A stretch of 64,000 nt of DNA from Amycolatopsis sp. NBRC 101858 (GCF_030269325.1 NZ_BSTD01000008.1:558001-622000), one strand, 5' to 3'. Counted from the first letter of the stretch, positions 1 to 8,293 are shown. Numbers and translations: made by a program. The notes: a model not told the origin generated them from the sequence alone.

Positions 1-98
1 CGCGGCCGCGTTTTCCTGACAGCTCCCGGACAGTTTCGGCGGACCGTTGTGCTCCGCCGGGCGCCACGCCAAGGTGGACCCCGGCCGGGAGGGGGAGC

Positions 99-980
99 GT
101 GAGCGACGAACAGCGGGCCAGGGTGGATCTTTCCGCGGTCCTGGGGGTGGTGCTCGCCGTCCCGGTGGTCGCCAGCAGCCTGTTCGTGCTGGGCCTGCTC
201 GGGACCCTGGTCTGGCCGGCGTACTTCTGGGTGCTCCCGGCCGGCTGGGCGCTGGCCGGCGCGATCACGTTCGTCCCCGTCTACGAGCACGTCGTGCTGT
301 CCGTGCTGCTCAAGATGCGCGAGCCCAGCCGGCGCGAGCTGACCTGGCTCACGCCGAGCTGGGCGGCCGTCTGCGCCGCGGCCGGCGTCGACAGTGGCCG
401 CTACCGGCTGTGGGTCGAGCCCTCGCGCGAGCTGAACGCCTTCGCCGCCGGGGGCCGGACCGTCGCGGTGACCCGGGCCGCCCTCGACCTGGAGTGCCCG
501 GGCCTGGAAGCGATCCTCGCCCACGAACTGGGCCACCACCTCTCCGGGCACACGCGGGCCACCCTGCTGATCCACTGGCTCGAGCTGCCGGCCCGGGTGC
601 TGGCGCGGCTGGTCCGGCTGATCGCCTGGGTCGTGCCGCACGTCGGCCGGGCGTTCCGGTCCTTCGGCCGGTCGGTCGAGGTGCTGGTCACCGTGCTGCT
701 CAGCCTGGGCATCCTCACCGCGCTCGCGTTCCTCGACCCGTGGCTGCTGCTGACGCCGCTGCTGGGCCCGGTGCTCGCCTGGTCGAAGCGGCTCGGCGAA
801 TACCGGGCCGACCGGATGGCGGCGCGCCTCGGGTACGGCCGGGAGCTGGCGCTGCTGCTCAAGGCGTGGAGCGTGCGCGACCGCGGGGATGAGCGCCGGC
901 TGTGGTCCCGGCTGATGGCCGGGCACCCCGCCCACATCGACCGGGTCAAGCGGCTGAAGGACCTCGGCGTCAGGTTGTGA
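99..980 (+). CDS. M48 family membrane metalloprotease
   Basis: The protein has 293 residues with hydrophobic segments near residues 12-40 and 45-72 and another pair around 190-230. It carries the zinc-protease motif HELGHH at about 142-147 and a downstream EYRAD motif near 235 that supplies the third ligand in M48 enzymes. This is the architecture of HtpX/Ste24-like integral-membrane endopeptidases, which act on membrane or secreted substrates; the substrate is unknown here. The start is a GTG at 99 preceded by a purine-rich GGGAGGGGG site. The 3' end overlaps the convergent oxidoreductase gene by 11 bp. The family call is firm and the role is inferred. Confidence 0.85.
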   Translation: MSDEQRARVDLSAVLGVVLAVPVVASSLFVLGLLGTLVWPAYFWVLPAGWALAGAITFVPVYEHVVLSVLLKMREPSRRELTWLTPSWAAVCAAAGVDSGRYRLWVEPSRELNAFAAGGRTVAVTRAALDLECPGLEAILAHELGHHLSGHTRATLLIHWLELPARVLARLVRLIAWVVPHVGRAFRSFGRSVEVLVTVLLSLGILTALAFLDPWLLLTPLLGPVLAWSKRLGEYRADRMAARLGYGRELALLLKAWSVRDRGDERRLWSRLMAGHPAHIDRVKRLKDLGVRL

Positions 981-1944
981 GCACGGTGAGCACGACCTTG
1001 CCCGCGGCGCGTCCCGCTCGGAGGTGGCCGAGCGCGACGACGGCGTCGGCGAGCGGGAACGCCCGGTCCAGCGCGGGGGTCAGCTTCCCGGCCTCGATCA
1101 GGTCCCGGAGGTCGTCGAGGTCCGCGCCGCGCTCGCGGGCGACGAGCCCGCACAGCCGGTGCCGCACGAACGGGTTCAGCAGCGCCGCCCGGAGCACCCG
1201 CTGGATGCCGCCGAACCACCGGCCGCCGTTTTCGCCGCCGACGATCACCAGCGTGCCGCGCGGGGTCAGCGCCCGGCGCAGGACGGTCAGCGAGCGCAGG
1301 CCGGCGGTGTCCACGACCAGGTCGTACCGCCCGGCCGCGATGTCCTCCCGCGTGTAGTCGACGACGTCGTCGGCGCCGAGCGTGCGGACCAGATCGGTCT
1401 TCGCGGTGCTGCACACCCCGGTGACGTGCGCGCCGAACGCCTTGGCCAGCTGGACCGCGAAGGACCCGACGCCGCCCGCCGCGCCGATCACCAGGACGCG
1501 CTGCCCGGGCCGGACGCGCCCGGCGTCGCGCACGGCCTGCAGCGCCGTGCCGCCGGAAACCAGGACGGCCGCCGCCTGCTCGAACGAAAGACGCCCGGGT
1601 TTCGCCGCGACGAGGTCCGCCTTGGCCACCGCGTACTCGGCGAACGTGCCCTCGCCGACGCCGAACACCTCCTCACCCGGCCGGACGCGGGTCACGCCGT
1701 CGCCGGTCTCCTCGACGGTGCCGGCGAAGTCGAGTCCCCGCACCGGCTGCTTCGGCCGGCGCAGCCCGAACCCCAGCAGGCGCACCAGGTACGGCTTCCC
1801 GGTGGCCAGGTGCCACACGCCCGGGTCGACGCCGGCCGCGTGCACCCGCACGAGGATCTCGCCGGCCCCGGGCGAAGGTCTGTCGACGTCGCGGAACACA
1901 AGGACGTCCGGCGGGCCGTAGCGGTCTTGGGCGATGGCTTTCAC
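970..1944 (-). CDS. NAD(P)-dependent MDR oxidoreductase (quinone reductase/zinc-less ADH type)
   Basis: This is a 324-residue medium-chain dehydrogenase/reductase with an N-terminal GroES-like fold (LVRVHAAGVDPGVW near 31-44) and a Rossmann segment VLVIGAAGGVGSFA near 150-163. Structural-zinc cysteines are absent, as in the quinone oxidoreductase branch. The GTG start at 1944 overlaps the stop of the upstream XRE regulator gene by 4 nt (GTGA), and a GGAGGAG site lies inside that gene's end, so translation is probably coupled. It is the last gene of a three-gene minus-strand operon. The substrate cannot be read from sequence. Confidence 0.85.
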   Translation of the reverse strand: MKAIAQDRYGPPDVLVFRDVDRPSPGAGEILVRVHAAGVDPGVWHLATGKPYLVRLLGFGLRRPKQPVRGLDFAGTVEETGDGVTRVRPGEEVFGVGEGTFAEYAVAKADLVAAKPGRLSFEQAAAVLVSGGTALQAVRDAGRVRPGQRVLVIGAAGGVGSFAVQLAKAFGAHVTGVCSTAKTDLVRTLGADDVVDYTREDIAAGRYDLVVDTAGLRSLTVLRRALTPRGTLVIVGGENGGRWFGGIQRVLRAALLNPFVRHRLCGLVARERGADLDDLRDLIEAGKLTPALDRAFPLADAVVALGHLRAGRAAGKVVLTVLTT

Positions 1945-2162
1945 GAGGTCTCCTCCGGGTACTGGAACACTTCTTCGAGCGGGACTCCGAACACGTGCGC
2001 GAGCTGGAACGCCATCTCGAGCGACGGCGAGTAGCGGCCCTGCTCGATCGCGATGACGGTCTGGCGGGTGACGCCGATCCGGGTGGCGAGGTCGGCCTGG
2101 GTCATCTGGCCGTGCGCGAATCGGAGGGCGCGGATCGAGTTAGTGACGCGGGTCGGTTTCAC
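1941..2162 (-). CDS. Small XRE/Cro-family transcriptional regulator
   Basis: The 73-residue protein is essentially one helix-turn-helix: MTQADLATRIGVTRQTVIAI at about 20-39 followed by EQGRYSPSLEMAF. It belongs to the short YozG-like XRE group that commonly sits beside a small membrane protein. The GTG start at 2162 overlaps the stop of the upstream membrane-protein gene (GTGA), and its own stop overlaps the start of the oxidoreductase in the same way. Reading further upstream in frame only runs antisense through the membrane-protein gene, so the longer version was rejected. It probably controls its own operon through the palindromes at 2604-2628 (inference). Confidence 0.85.
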   Translation of the reverse strand: MKPTRVTNSIRALRFAHGQMTQADLATRIGVTRQTVIAIEQGRYSPSLEMAFQLAHVFGVPLEEVFQYPEETS

Positions 2163-2581
2163 CACGGCTGGAAACCCCGGCGGTAGGCGACGATGCGGGC
2201 GACCGACCCGAGGATCGCCGAGAGCGTGAAGGCCAGGTAGACGGCGTTGGCGATCCAGAAGTGCGGCGCCCGCACCAGCGCCAGCAGCAGGGCCGCGACG
2301 GCGCCGGCGACGACGAACGAGTTGCCGACGTGGTCGCCGAACCGGCCGATCTCGCGGTCGCGCTGGTCCGTCTCGCCGTCGCGGGAGATCACCGCGGCGA
2401 GGATGCTCGCGACGATCCCCGCCACGATGGACGCGCCGATCGTCCACAGCAGGGGCGCGACGTAGGGGACGTCGGCCAGCGGCCGCCCGCCGGCCCGGCC
2501 GAGGACCACCACCAGGTAGACCGCGTAGCTCGCGATCGCGCCGATCCCGAGGATCCAAGCGCGCTTCTCTTCGTGGGTCAC
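2159..2581 (-). CDS. Small four-helix membrane protein paired with XRE regulator
   Basis: With the GTG start at 2581 the protein has 140 residues beginning VTHEEKRAW and contains about four transmembrane helices. A charged middle loop (SRDGETDQRDREIGRF) sits near 70-85. This layout resembles DUF2178-type membrane proteins that are encoded next to small XRE regulators, but I cannot assign a function. Upstream in-frame ATGs would run across the palindromic control region at 2604-2628, so the GTG was preferred. Its stop overlaps the regulator's start by 4 nt, making it the first gene of a tightly coupled three-gene operon. Confidence 0.7.
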   Translation of the reverse strand: MTHEEKRAWILGIGAIASYAVYLVVVLGRAGGRPLADVPYVAPLLWTIGASIVAGIVASILAAVISRDGETDQRDREIGRFGDHVGNSFVVAGAVAALLLALVRAPHFWIANAVYLAFTLSAILGSVARIVAYRRGFQPW

Positions 2582-2603
2582 CAGCCCAAGGTAAAACAAA
2601 CCA

Positions 2604-2628
2604 GACATCGTGTCAAAGTTTCTTGACA
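2604..2628. promoter_or_regulatory. Nested palindromes between divergent operons
   Basis: GACA-TCG-TGTC (2604-2614) runs into TGTCAA-N6-TTGACA (2611-2628). The outer arms are perfect -35-like hexamers facing both ways. The element lies 23 bp from the start of the membrane-protein operon and 87 bp before the YCII/ECF42 operon. It may be the operator of the small XRE regulator, a pair of back-to-back -35 boxes, or both. No well-spaced -10 was found for either direction. Confidence 0.5.
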
Positions 2629-2714
2629 TGAGAAAATTCCCGGCGAGGGTGTCCAAGGCGGCGTCGGCCGTTCGTAGTCACCGCGTACGGCAACCGAGCC
2701 ACCGGAGGAATCCC

Positions 2715-3065
2715 GTGAAGTACCTGATGCTGATCAACGCCTCGCTCGACGCGGACGGCGCGCCCACCGGCTGCAGCACGCCCGAGGACTGGATGCTGTT
2801 CGACAAGTCCATGAAGGACGCGGGCGTCCACGTCGGCGGGAACTCGCTCGCCGACTTCACCACCGCCGCCGCGGTACGCGTCGACGAACACGGCGAGCGG
2901 ATCGTCACCGACGGGCCGTTCGCGGAGTCGAGGGAGGTGCTCGGCGGCTACTTCGTCATCGACGTGCCGGACTTCGACGTCGCGCTCGACTGGGCGGCGC
3001 GCTGCCCGGGCGCCCGCGACGGCGGGCACATCGTCGTCCGCCCGCTCGCTTCGTACGGGGACTGA
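2715..3065 (+). CDS. YCII-related DGPF-motif protein
   Basis: The protein has 116 residues, starts KYLMLI after a GTG, and contains the defining DGPFAES motif at about 60-66 plus a C-terminal HIVVRPL strand. YCII/DGPF proteins are small ferredoxin-fold proteins without an established reaction. They are very often encoded immediately before ECF42-type sigma factors, as here, where the sigma gene starts 4 nt after this stop. GGAGGA at 2704-2709 is the ribosome site that fixes the start; an upstream in-frame reading (from about 2610) begins inside the palindrome region and has no such site. Confidence 0.88.
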   Translation: MKYLMLINASLDADGAPTGCSTPEDWMLFDKSMKDAGVHVGGNSLADFTTAAAVRVDEHGERIVTDGPFAESREVLGGYFVIDVPDFDVALDWAARCPGARDGGHIVVRPLASYGD

Positions 3066-3069
3066 CGCG

Positions 3070-4350
3070 GTGGAGGGGCGGGCGTCGGTCGAAGCTGTCT
3101 TCCGGGAGGAGCGCGGGCTGTTGCTCGCCGCGCTCGTCCGGCGGTTCGGCGACCTCGACCTGGCCGAGGAGGTGACGTCGGAGGCGATCGAGGCCGCGCT
3201 GGTGCACTGGCCCGCCGAGGGCGTCCCGCCGAAGCCGGGTGCCTGGCTGATGACGACGGCGCGGCGCAAGGCCGTCGACCGGCTGCGCCGCGACCAGGCC
3301 TACGCGGCCCGGCTCGCGGTGCTGCAGGTCGAGGCCGACCGGGCGGCGCCCGCCCCGCCCGCCGACGGCGGCCTGCCGGACGAGCGGCTCCAGCTGTTCT
3401 TCACCTGCGCCCACCCGGCGTTGCCGGCGGAGGACCGGATGGCGCTGACCCTGCGCTGCTTGGCGGGGTTGACGACGTCGGAGGTGGCGCGCGCGTTCCT
3501 GGTGCCCAGCACGACGATGGGCAAGCGGATCGTGCGGGCGAAGAACCGGATCCGGGTGGCCCGCATCCCGTTCCGGGTCCCGGACGCCGCGGAGCTGCCC
3601 GGGCGGCTGCCGGGCGTGCTCCAGGTCGTCTACTCGATCTTCACCGAGGGCTACGCGGCGAGCTCGGGTCCGGACCTGCAGCGGCTCGACCTGGCGGAGG
3701 AGGCGATCCGGCTGGCCCGGATCCTGCGCCGGCTGCTGCCGGGGGAGCGGGAGGTCGCGGGGCTGCTGGCGCTGATGGTGCTGATCCACGCGCGCCGCGA
3801 GGCCCGCACGGGCCCGGACGGCGACCTGGTGCTCCTCGACGACCAGGACCGCGGCCGCTGGGACCGCGCGCTGATCGCCGAGGGGACTTCGCTGGTCCCC
3901 GTCGCCCTCACCGGCGGACCGCCGGGCCCGTACGGAGTCCAGGCGGCGATCGCGGCCCTGCACGACGAGGCGGCGGACGTTTCCCGGACCGATTGGCCGC
4001 AGATCGTGGGGTTGTACGACGTCCTGCGCGGGCTGACGCCGTCTCCGGTGGTGGAGCTGAACCGAGCGGTGGCGGTGGCGATGCGCGACGGCCCGGCGGC
4101 GGGTTTGGCGCTCTTGGACGCCCTGGCGGAGGAGCCACGGTTGCGCGAGTACAGCCCGTTCCCGGCGGCGCGAGGGGACCTGCTCAGCCGCTCGGGTCGC
4201 CTCGCGGAAGCCGCCGTCGCCTATCAGGACGCGCTCGCTTTGGCGGGAACGGAACCCGAGCGGGCCCACTTGCGCCGCCGCCTCACCGAGGTCGCCGGCC
4301 CGGTCGGGATCCCCCGGCCGGGCCGGCCGGACCGGACTAGTGATCGTTGA
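3070..4350 (+). CDS. ECF42-type RNA polymerase sigma factor with C-terminal TPR-like extension
   Basis: The 426-residue protein opens with sigma region 2 (FREERGLLLAALVRRFGDLD near 11-30, then WLMTTARRKAVDRLRRDQ) and region 4 (LTLRCLAGLTTSEVARAFLV near 125-144), followed by a helical extension of about 230 residues ending in TPR-like repeats. That long C-terminal domain and the adjacent DGPF protein identify ECF group 42. In that group the extension is thought to control activity in place of an anti-sigma factor (family knowledge). The start is GTG at 3070. The last 14 bp overlap the convergent secreted-protein gene. Confidence 0.9.
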   Translation: MEGRASVEAVFREERGLLLAALVRRFGDLDLAEEVTSEAIEAALVHWPAEGVPPKPGAWLMTTARRKAVDRLRRDQAYAARLAVLQVEADRAAPAPPADGGLPDERLQLFFTCAHPALPAEDRMALTLRCLAGLTTSEVARAFLVPSTTMGKRIVRAKNRIRVARIPFRVPDAAELPGRLPGVLQVVYSIFTEGYAASSGPDLQRLDLAEEAIRLARILRRLLPGEREVAGLLALMVLIHARREARTGPDGDLVLLDDQDRGRWDRALIAEGTSLVPVALTGGPPGPYGVQAAIAALHDEAADVSRTDWPQIVGLYDVLRGLTPSPVVELNRAVAVAMRDGPAAGLALLDALAEEPRLREYSPFPAARGDLLSRSGRLAEAAVAYQDALALAGTEPERAHLRRRLTEVAGPVGIPRPGRPDRTSDR

Positions 4351-4765
4351 GGTAGTAGTGCTGGCTCGGGTGCTGGTAGTCCGGACCCAGGAAGACCGTG
4401 ACGCCGATGCTCACGTGTTCCGGAAGGTCGTGCGTGCCGCCGTCGGAAGCCCTGGCCGTGGCGCAAGATCCCACTCCGCCGGAGGCGACGAGCGTGTAAC
4501 GGATGTAGTAGGCGCCCGAACTCTGCTGGACGGCGACGTCGGCCCGGGCGGCGAGTCCGTCGGCTGCCGAGTCGCAGACGGACACGACGTCACCGTTCTC
4601 TTCGACGTAGACAGTGCCACCTTTGTCGGCGTCCGTGGTGGTCCACGTGTGGTCCCAGCTGCCGCCGGGCGGGTCCACGGTCGCCGACGCCGACGTCGCG
4701 GTCAGGAGTGTGCCGCCGGCGGCAAAAGCGGTCGTCGCGACCAAGGCCGCGATCTTGTTGCGCAT
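4337..4765 (-). CDS. Small secreted protein of unknown function
   Basis: From the ATG at 4765 the protein has 142 residues. It has a clear signal peptide (MRNKIAALVATTAFAAGGTL and on to SASA, cleavage near residue 28). The mature part is about 114 residues, acidic and threonine-rich, with two cysteines (VCDSA and GSCATA) that could form a disulfide, and ends QHYYLNDH. No family was recognised. An alternative ATG 15 nt upstream (4780) lies right next to GGGAGA; both give the same mature protein. The 200 bp upstream to 4967 hold no gene and presumably its promoter. Confidence 0.65.
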   Translation of the reverse strand: MRNKIAALVATTAFAAGGTLLTATSASATVDPPGGSWDHTWTTTDADKGGTVYVEENGDVVSVCDSAADGLAARADVAVQQSSGAYYIRYTLVASGGVGSCATARASDGGTHDLPEHVSIGVTVFLGPDYQHPSQHYYLNDH

Positions 4766-4967
4766 CGTCTGAATCCCCATTCTCCCACGCCGAAAGGACG
4801 GCTGGATCCCGTAAACCAACCCCGGCGGCCGGGCGGCGTCAATCGGCCCCGAAACGTTTTGCCCGTGCCTGAAGGGTCTCTGCGACGGCAACCTCACCGC
4901 GTCGGGCCGCGACCTGCGAAATCAGCGTCACCGGTGTCCGCAATGGTGCGGGAGTCCGAATGCGGTA

Positions 4968-5585
4968 CTAGGCCGGAGTGCGCAGCGCCGCCACGGCCGG
5001 GGCGAACATCGTCGCCTTGATCGCGCCCAGTGTGCCCTTGTCCTTGCCCGCCAAGGCATGCACCCGATCGGACGCCACCTTCACCACGTCGTCCTCGGAA
5101 GCGATCTCGTCCACCAGCCCGAACGACAAAGCGTCGGACCCGCCGAACCGGCGTCCTGTCGTCATCGACGCGATCGCCGCCGACGGCGTCAGCTTCCCCT
5201 GGATCAGTGCCGCCATCCCCGGCGTGAACGGGATGTTGATGTCGGCCTCCGGGAAGCAGAAGTACCCGCGGTCGCCGCGCATCACGCGGAAGTCGTGCGC
5301 CATCGCCAGCATCGCGCCCGCGCCGAACGCGTGGCCGGTGATCGCCGCGACCGTCGGGACCGGCAGCGTCAGCACACGCGCGAACAACTCCTGCACCTCG
5401 GCCACGTACTCGGAAGCCTTGTCCCCGTTGGCCATCAGCCACTCGAGGTCGAGGCCGTTCGAGTAGAACTTGCCGCCGCCGGTGGTCACCAGCACGTCGT
5501 CCACTTCGTCCAAAGTGGAATGGACGCGCTGCAGCCACTCCGGCGAGAAGCGGTTTTCGTCGTCGCCCAGGTGCAGAACGGTCAC
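4968..5585 (-). CDS. Enoyl-CoA hydratase/isomerase-family (crotonase) protein
   Basis: The 205-residue protein has crotonase-fold oxyanion-hole segments: GGGKFYSNGLDLEW near 38-51 and GHAFGAGAMLAMAHDFR near 86-102. It is shorter than typical crotonases (about 255 residues) and looks like the compact plant/actinobacterial delta3-delta2-enoyl-CoA isomerase-like group. The GTG start at 5585 overlaps the TetR stop by 4 nt (GTGA), so the two are co-transcribed and probably coupled. A role in acyl-CoA turnover controlled by the TetR partner is an inference. Confidence 0.82.
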   Translation of the reverse strand: MTVLHLGDDENRFSPEWLQRVHSTLDEVDDVLVTTGGGKFYSNGLDLEWLMANGDKASEYVAEVQELFARVLTLPVPTVAAITGHAFGAGAMLAMAHDFRVMRGDRGYFCFPEADINIPFTPGMAALIQGKLTPSAAIASMTTGRRFGGSDALSFGLVDEIASEDDVVKVASDRVHALAGKDKGTLGAIKATMFAPAVAALRTPA

Positions 5586-6175
5586 GGTCGGTCCTTTTCT
5601 CGAGGGGGCACGGTCAGCACGGCTCGCACGGCGGCGGCCAGCCGCTCCCGCACCAGGGAATCGGTGATGTCGCGCCGGAAGAACGCCGTCGGCAGGTCGA
5701 CGACGCAGGTGGTGATCACCTCGACGGCCAGGCCGTCGCCGCGGTCCCACACCTGCCGCGCCAGCCGCACGAGCAGCGCGACCAGGCGTTTGTCCAGCGC
5801 GTGCAGGGCGTCCGCCAGCTCGTCGGGCAGTTCGGGCCCGAACAGCCGGTCCGCCTTGACGCGCAGCAGCATCCGCGCCCCGTCGGGACGCAAGGTGGCG
5901 AACACCGAGGGCGTGTCGGCCGCCGCGACGACGGCGTCCACCGGGGACGAAGCGGCGTCCACCCGCGAGGTCTGCAGGTCGAGGAACGCGGTCGCCGCGC
6001 GCAGCCAGACCTGCGCCAGCAGTGCGCTGAGCGACCCGAAAGCGTGGTAGATCGTCCCGTTCGGCACGCCGGCGGCTGCCGCCAGGCTACGCACGGTGAC
6101 CTCGCCCGACGTCGCGACCAGCCGTTCGGCGACGTCGAGCAGCGCGTCGAGGTCGTGGACGCGGGGGCGGGGCAT
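5582..6175 (-). CDS. TetR/AcrR-family transcriptional regulator
   Basis: The 197-residue regulator has an N-terminal helix-turn-helix: TVRSLAAAAGVPNGTIYHAF at about 31-50 is the recognition region. The C-terminal ligand domain is not assigned to a subfamily. The ATG at 6175 is preceded by TACGGT with a 6-nt gap, suggesting a leaderless mRNA; an upstream ATG would place the start across the operator. It overlaps the downstream crotonase gene by 4 nt. The palindrome at 6191-6202 is a likely autoregulatory operator. Confidence 0.88.
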   Translation of the reverse strand: MPRPRVHDLDALLDVAERLVATSGEVTVRSLAAAAGVPNGTIYHAFGSLSALLAQVWLRAATAFLDLQTSRVDAASSPVDAVVAAADTPSVFATLRPDGARMLLRVKADRLFGPELPDELADALHALDKRLVALLVRLARQVWDRGDGLAVEVITTCVVDLPTAFFRRDITDSLVRERLAAAVRAVLTVPPREKDRP

Positions 6176-6181
6176 GCCGCG

Positions 6182-6222
6182 ACCGTAACAGAACACGTGC
6201 TCCAAAACCAGGGCGGTAAGCT
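6182..6222. promoter_or_regulatory. Divergent leaderless promoters around a TetR-like operator
   Basis: For the TetR gene, TACGGT (6187-6182 on the minus strand) ends 6 nt before its ATG. For the ArsC-like gene, TAAGCT (6217-6222) ends 6 nt before its GTG at 6229. Between them GAACACGTGCTC (6191-6202) is a palindrome with one mismatched pair around CACGTG. The operator position between the two -10 boxes suits repression of both directions by the TetR protein (inference). Confidence 0.6.
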
Positions 6223-6228
6223 GCCGCC

Positions 6229-6582
6229 GTGGAGATCTGGGTCAACCCGGCGTGTGCGAAGTGCCGGTCCGCCGTGTCGCTGTTGGACGAAGCCGGCGCG
6301 CAGTACACCGTGCGCCGCTACCTCGACGACCCGCCGACCGCCAAGGAGCTGAAAGCCGTCCTCAAGCGGCTCGGCCTGGAGCCGTGGGACATCACGCGCA
6401 CCGCGGAGCCGATCGCGAAGGAGCTCGGCCTCAAGACGTGGGGCCGCACCCCGGCCGACCGCGCGCGCTGGATCGACGCCCTGGCCGCGAATCCGAAGCT
6501 GATCCAGCGGCCCATCATCACCGCCGACGACGGCACGACCGTCGTCGCCCGCGACCCCGAAACGGTCCGCTCGGTCCTTTAA
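6229..6582 (+). CDS. ArsC/Spx-family protein (arsenate reductase-like)
   Basis: The 117-residue thioredoxin-fold protein matches the ArsC/YffB/Spx family in length. The N-terminal motif NPACAKCRSA (residues 6-15) places a cysteine pair CAKC where ArsC enzymes have their catalytic cysteine. The family arginines are represented near DITRTAEP and LIQRPII. No arsenite transporter or ArsR is nearby, so a role in arsenate reduction is uncertain; a glutathione- or mycothiol-linked reductase role is possible. GTG at 6229 is the start. Its stop overlaps the convergent threonine synthase-like gene by 4 bp. Confidence 0.8.
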   Translation: MEIWVNPACAKCRSAVSLLDEAGAQYTVRRYLDDPPTAKELKAVLKRLGLEPWDITRTAEPIAKELGLKTWGRTPADRARWIDALAANPKLIQRPIITADDGTTVVARDPETVRSVL

Positions 6583-7790
6583 GGAATGCGCCCGTCCTTC
6601 GCGAGCAGGGGGACGTCGAGGGGCACCGTCTCCGGGTACTTGATCCCGGCGCCGGTGTTGAGCACGACGACGTCCTCGTCGCCGGAAAGCCACCCCGACT
6701 CGCGCAGGTGCCGCAGTGCGGCGAAGCACGCCCCGCCTTCGGGGCAGACGAAAGTGCCCTCGCGCTCGGTGAGTTCCCGTTGCGCGGCAAGCAGTTCCTC
6801 GTCGGTGACGGCCGCCGCGGTGCCGCCGGTCGCGTACACCGCGTCGAGCACCAGAAAATCACCGAGGGCCTTGGGCACGGTGATGCCGAAGGCGACGGTC
6901 CGCGCGTCCGGGAACGGCACGCTCTCGCGGTCGCCACGCGAGAACGCTTCGACGATCGGCGCGCACCCGGTCGCCTGCACCGCCACCAACCGGGGCAGCG
7001 GCCCGGAAACCCAGCCGAGTTCCCGCATTTCCAGCAACGCCTTGTAGATCCCGATGATCCCGACCCCGCCGCCGGTGGGGTAGAGGATGACGTCGGGCAG
7101 CCGCCAGCCGAACTGCTCGGCGATCTCGTACCCCATCGTCTTCTTGCCCTCGATGCGGTACGGCTCCTTCAACGTCGAGACGTCCTGCACCCCGGGACGC
7201 CGCGGAACCGCCGCCGCGACGAGCTTGCCCGCGTCACCGATGAGACCGTCCACCCGGTACAGCTCGGCGCCGGCGGCAACGCACTCGCGCATGGTGATCG
7301 CCGGGGCGTCGTCCGGCATCGCGATCAGGCTCGACAGGCCCGCCCGCGCCGCGTACAGCGCCCAGGCCGCGCCCGCGTTGCCGTTCGTCGGCATCGCGAT
7401 CCCGCCCACGCCCAGCTCGGCCGCCCGCGAGACGCCGACCGCGGCGCCCCGCGCCTTGAACGTGCCGGTCGGGACCAGGCCTTCGTCCTTCATCCACAGC
7501 CGCGAGAGCCCCAGCTCACGGCCGTAGCGCGGCAGCCGCAGCAACGGCGTCATGCCCTCGCCCAGGCTCACGACGTGCTCGGCCGAGCGCACCGGCAGCA
7601 CCTCGTGGTAACGCCACAGCGTCGGCTCGCGCCCCGCGATCTCCTTCGGCGTCACGGCTTCGCGGACGCCATCGAGGTCGTAGCGCGCCAGCAGCGGCGC
7701 TCCCGACGGCGAGAGGCCTTGGACGGCGTCGGCGTCGAGGCGCTCGCCGGTCCGGGAGCAGTCGAGGTGGCTGAGGAACGAGTACGGCAC
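6579..7790 (-). CDS. thrC: Threonine synthase-like PLP enzyme
   Basis: The 403-residue type II PLP-fold enzyme has the threonine synthase landmarks: SLGEGMTPLLRL near 75-86, the PLP lysine in GTFKARGA near 110, the phosphate-binding glycine loop PTGGGVGIIGIY, and a C-terminal CPEGG segment. It would convert O-phosphohomoserine to threonine. No other threonine genes are adjacent, so this may be a second, divergent copy; related dehydratase-type PLP enzymes are the alternative. GTG at 7790 has GGAGG 5 nt upstream. It begins 11 nt after the stop of the EXPERA gene, so the two share an operon from 8293. Confidence 0.75.
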   Translation of the reverse strand: MPYSFLSHLDCSRTGERLDADAVQGLSPSGAPLLARYDLDGVREAVTPKEIAGREPTLWRYHEVLPVRSAEHVVSLGEGMTPLLRLPRYGRELGLSRLWMKDEGLVPTGTFKARGAAVGVSRAAELGVGGIAMPTNGNAGAAWALYAARAGLSSLIAMPDDAPAITMRECVAAGAELYRVDGLIGDAGKLVAAAVPRRPGVQDVSTLKEPYRIEGKKTMGYEIAEQFGWRLPDVILYPTGGGVGIIGIYKALLEMRELGWVSGPLPRLVAVQATGCAPIVEAFSRGDRESVPFPDARTVAFGITVPKALGDFLVLDAVYATGGTAAAVTDEELLAAQRELTEREGTFVCPEGGACFAALRHLRESGWLSGDEDVVVLNTGAGIKYPETVPLDVPLLAKDGRIP

Positions 7791-7801
7791 GGCGCCTCCG
7801 G

Positions 7802-8293
7802 TCAGAAACGGCGGGTGAACGGCAGTGGCTTGCGCATCCGGACCAGCAGCAGGAGCGGCACCAGGACGTACGGCAGGTTGAAGGCCAGGAACTTCGCCGG
7901 GTTGCCGGTGCGCATCGCCGGGTCGCCGAAGAACTCGACGCCGAACACGACGACCCCGGTCAGCGTGACGATCATCGTCGCGTAGATCACCGACGGCAGC
8001 TGGATCCAGTTCCGGCCGGAGAGCAGCGCGAAGACGAGCACGACGTAGAACGGCATGTAGACGAACGCCGAGAGCCCGGTGACGATCCGCATCCAGTCCG
8101 GTGGGTGCATGAACAGCGCGTCGGCGTCGTGGGCGTACCAGTAGTTCGAGTTCACGAAGAAGTTGTCCGACGGCTTCGAGAAGTCGACGCCGACGGTCGG
8201 CAGCAGGTCGCTGATCAGCGACGTCACCGTGAAGGCCGAGAACAGCACCGCGAAGAAGACGTCGATCTTCCGGTCCCGCAGCGGCAGGTTCAT
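7802..8293 (-). CDS. EXPERA-domain (TMEM97/emopamil-binding-like) membrane protein
   Basis: The 163-residue protein has four transmembrane helices. Its order of motifs follows the EXPERA/TMEM97 family: a charged N-terminus before helix 1, a long luminal-type loop with NYWYAHDADALFMHPPDWMR (about 49-68), then PFYVVLVFALLSGRNWIQLP and a last helix with NLPYVLVPLLLLVRMRKP. In eukaryotes this fold binds or isomerises sterols (TMEM97, EBP); bacterial members have no settled function. It is transcribed away from a DUF1295 protein with only 30 bp between the two start codons and is followed by the threonine synthase-like gene. Confidence 0.75.
   Translation of the reverse strand: MNLPLRDRKIDVFFAVLFSAFTVTSLISDLLPTVGVDFSKPSDNFFVNSNYWYAHDADALFMHPPDWMRIVTGLSAFVYMPFYVVLVFALLSGRNWIQLPSVIYATMIVTLTGVVVFGVEFFGDPAMRTGNPAKFLAFNLPYVLVPLLLLVRMRKPLPFTRRF

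Noticed and set aside
2611..2651. A standard promoter from TTGACA at 2623-2628 for the YCII gene
   Set aside because: No acceptable -10 occurs at 16-19 bp spacing, so the hexamer is better treated as part of a palindrome.
6229..6582. Arsenic resistance operon
   Set aside because: There is an ArsC-fold protein but no ArsR, ArsB or Acr3 neighbour; the adjacent regulator is TetR-type and belongs with the crotonase.
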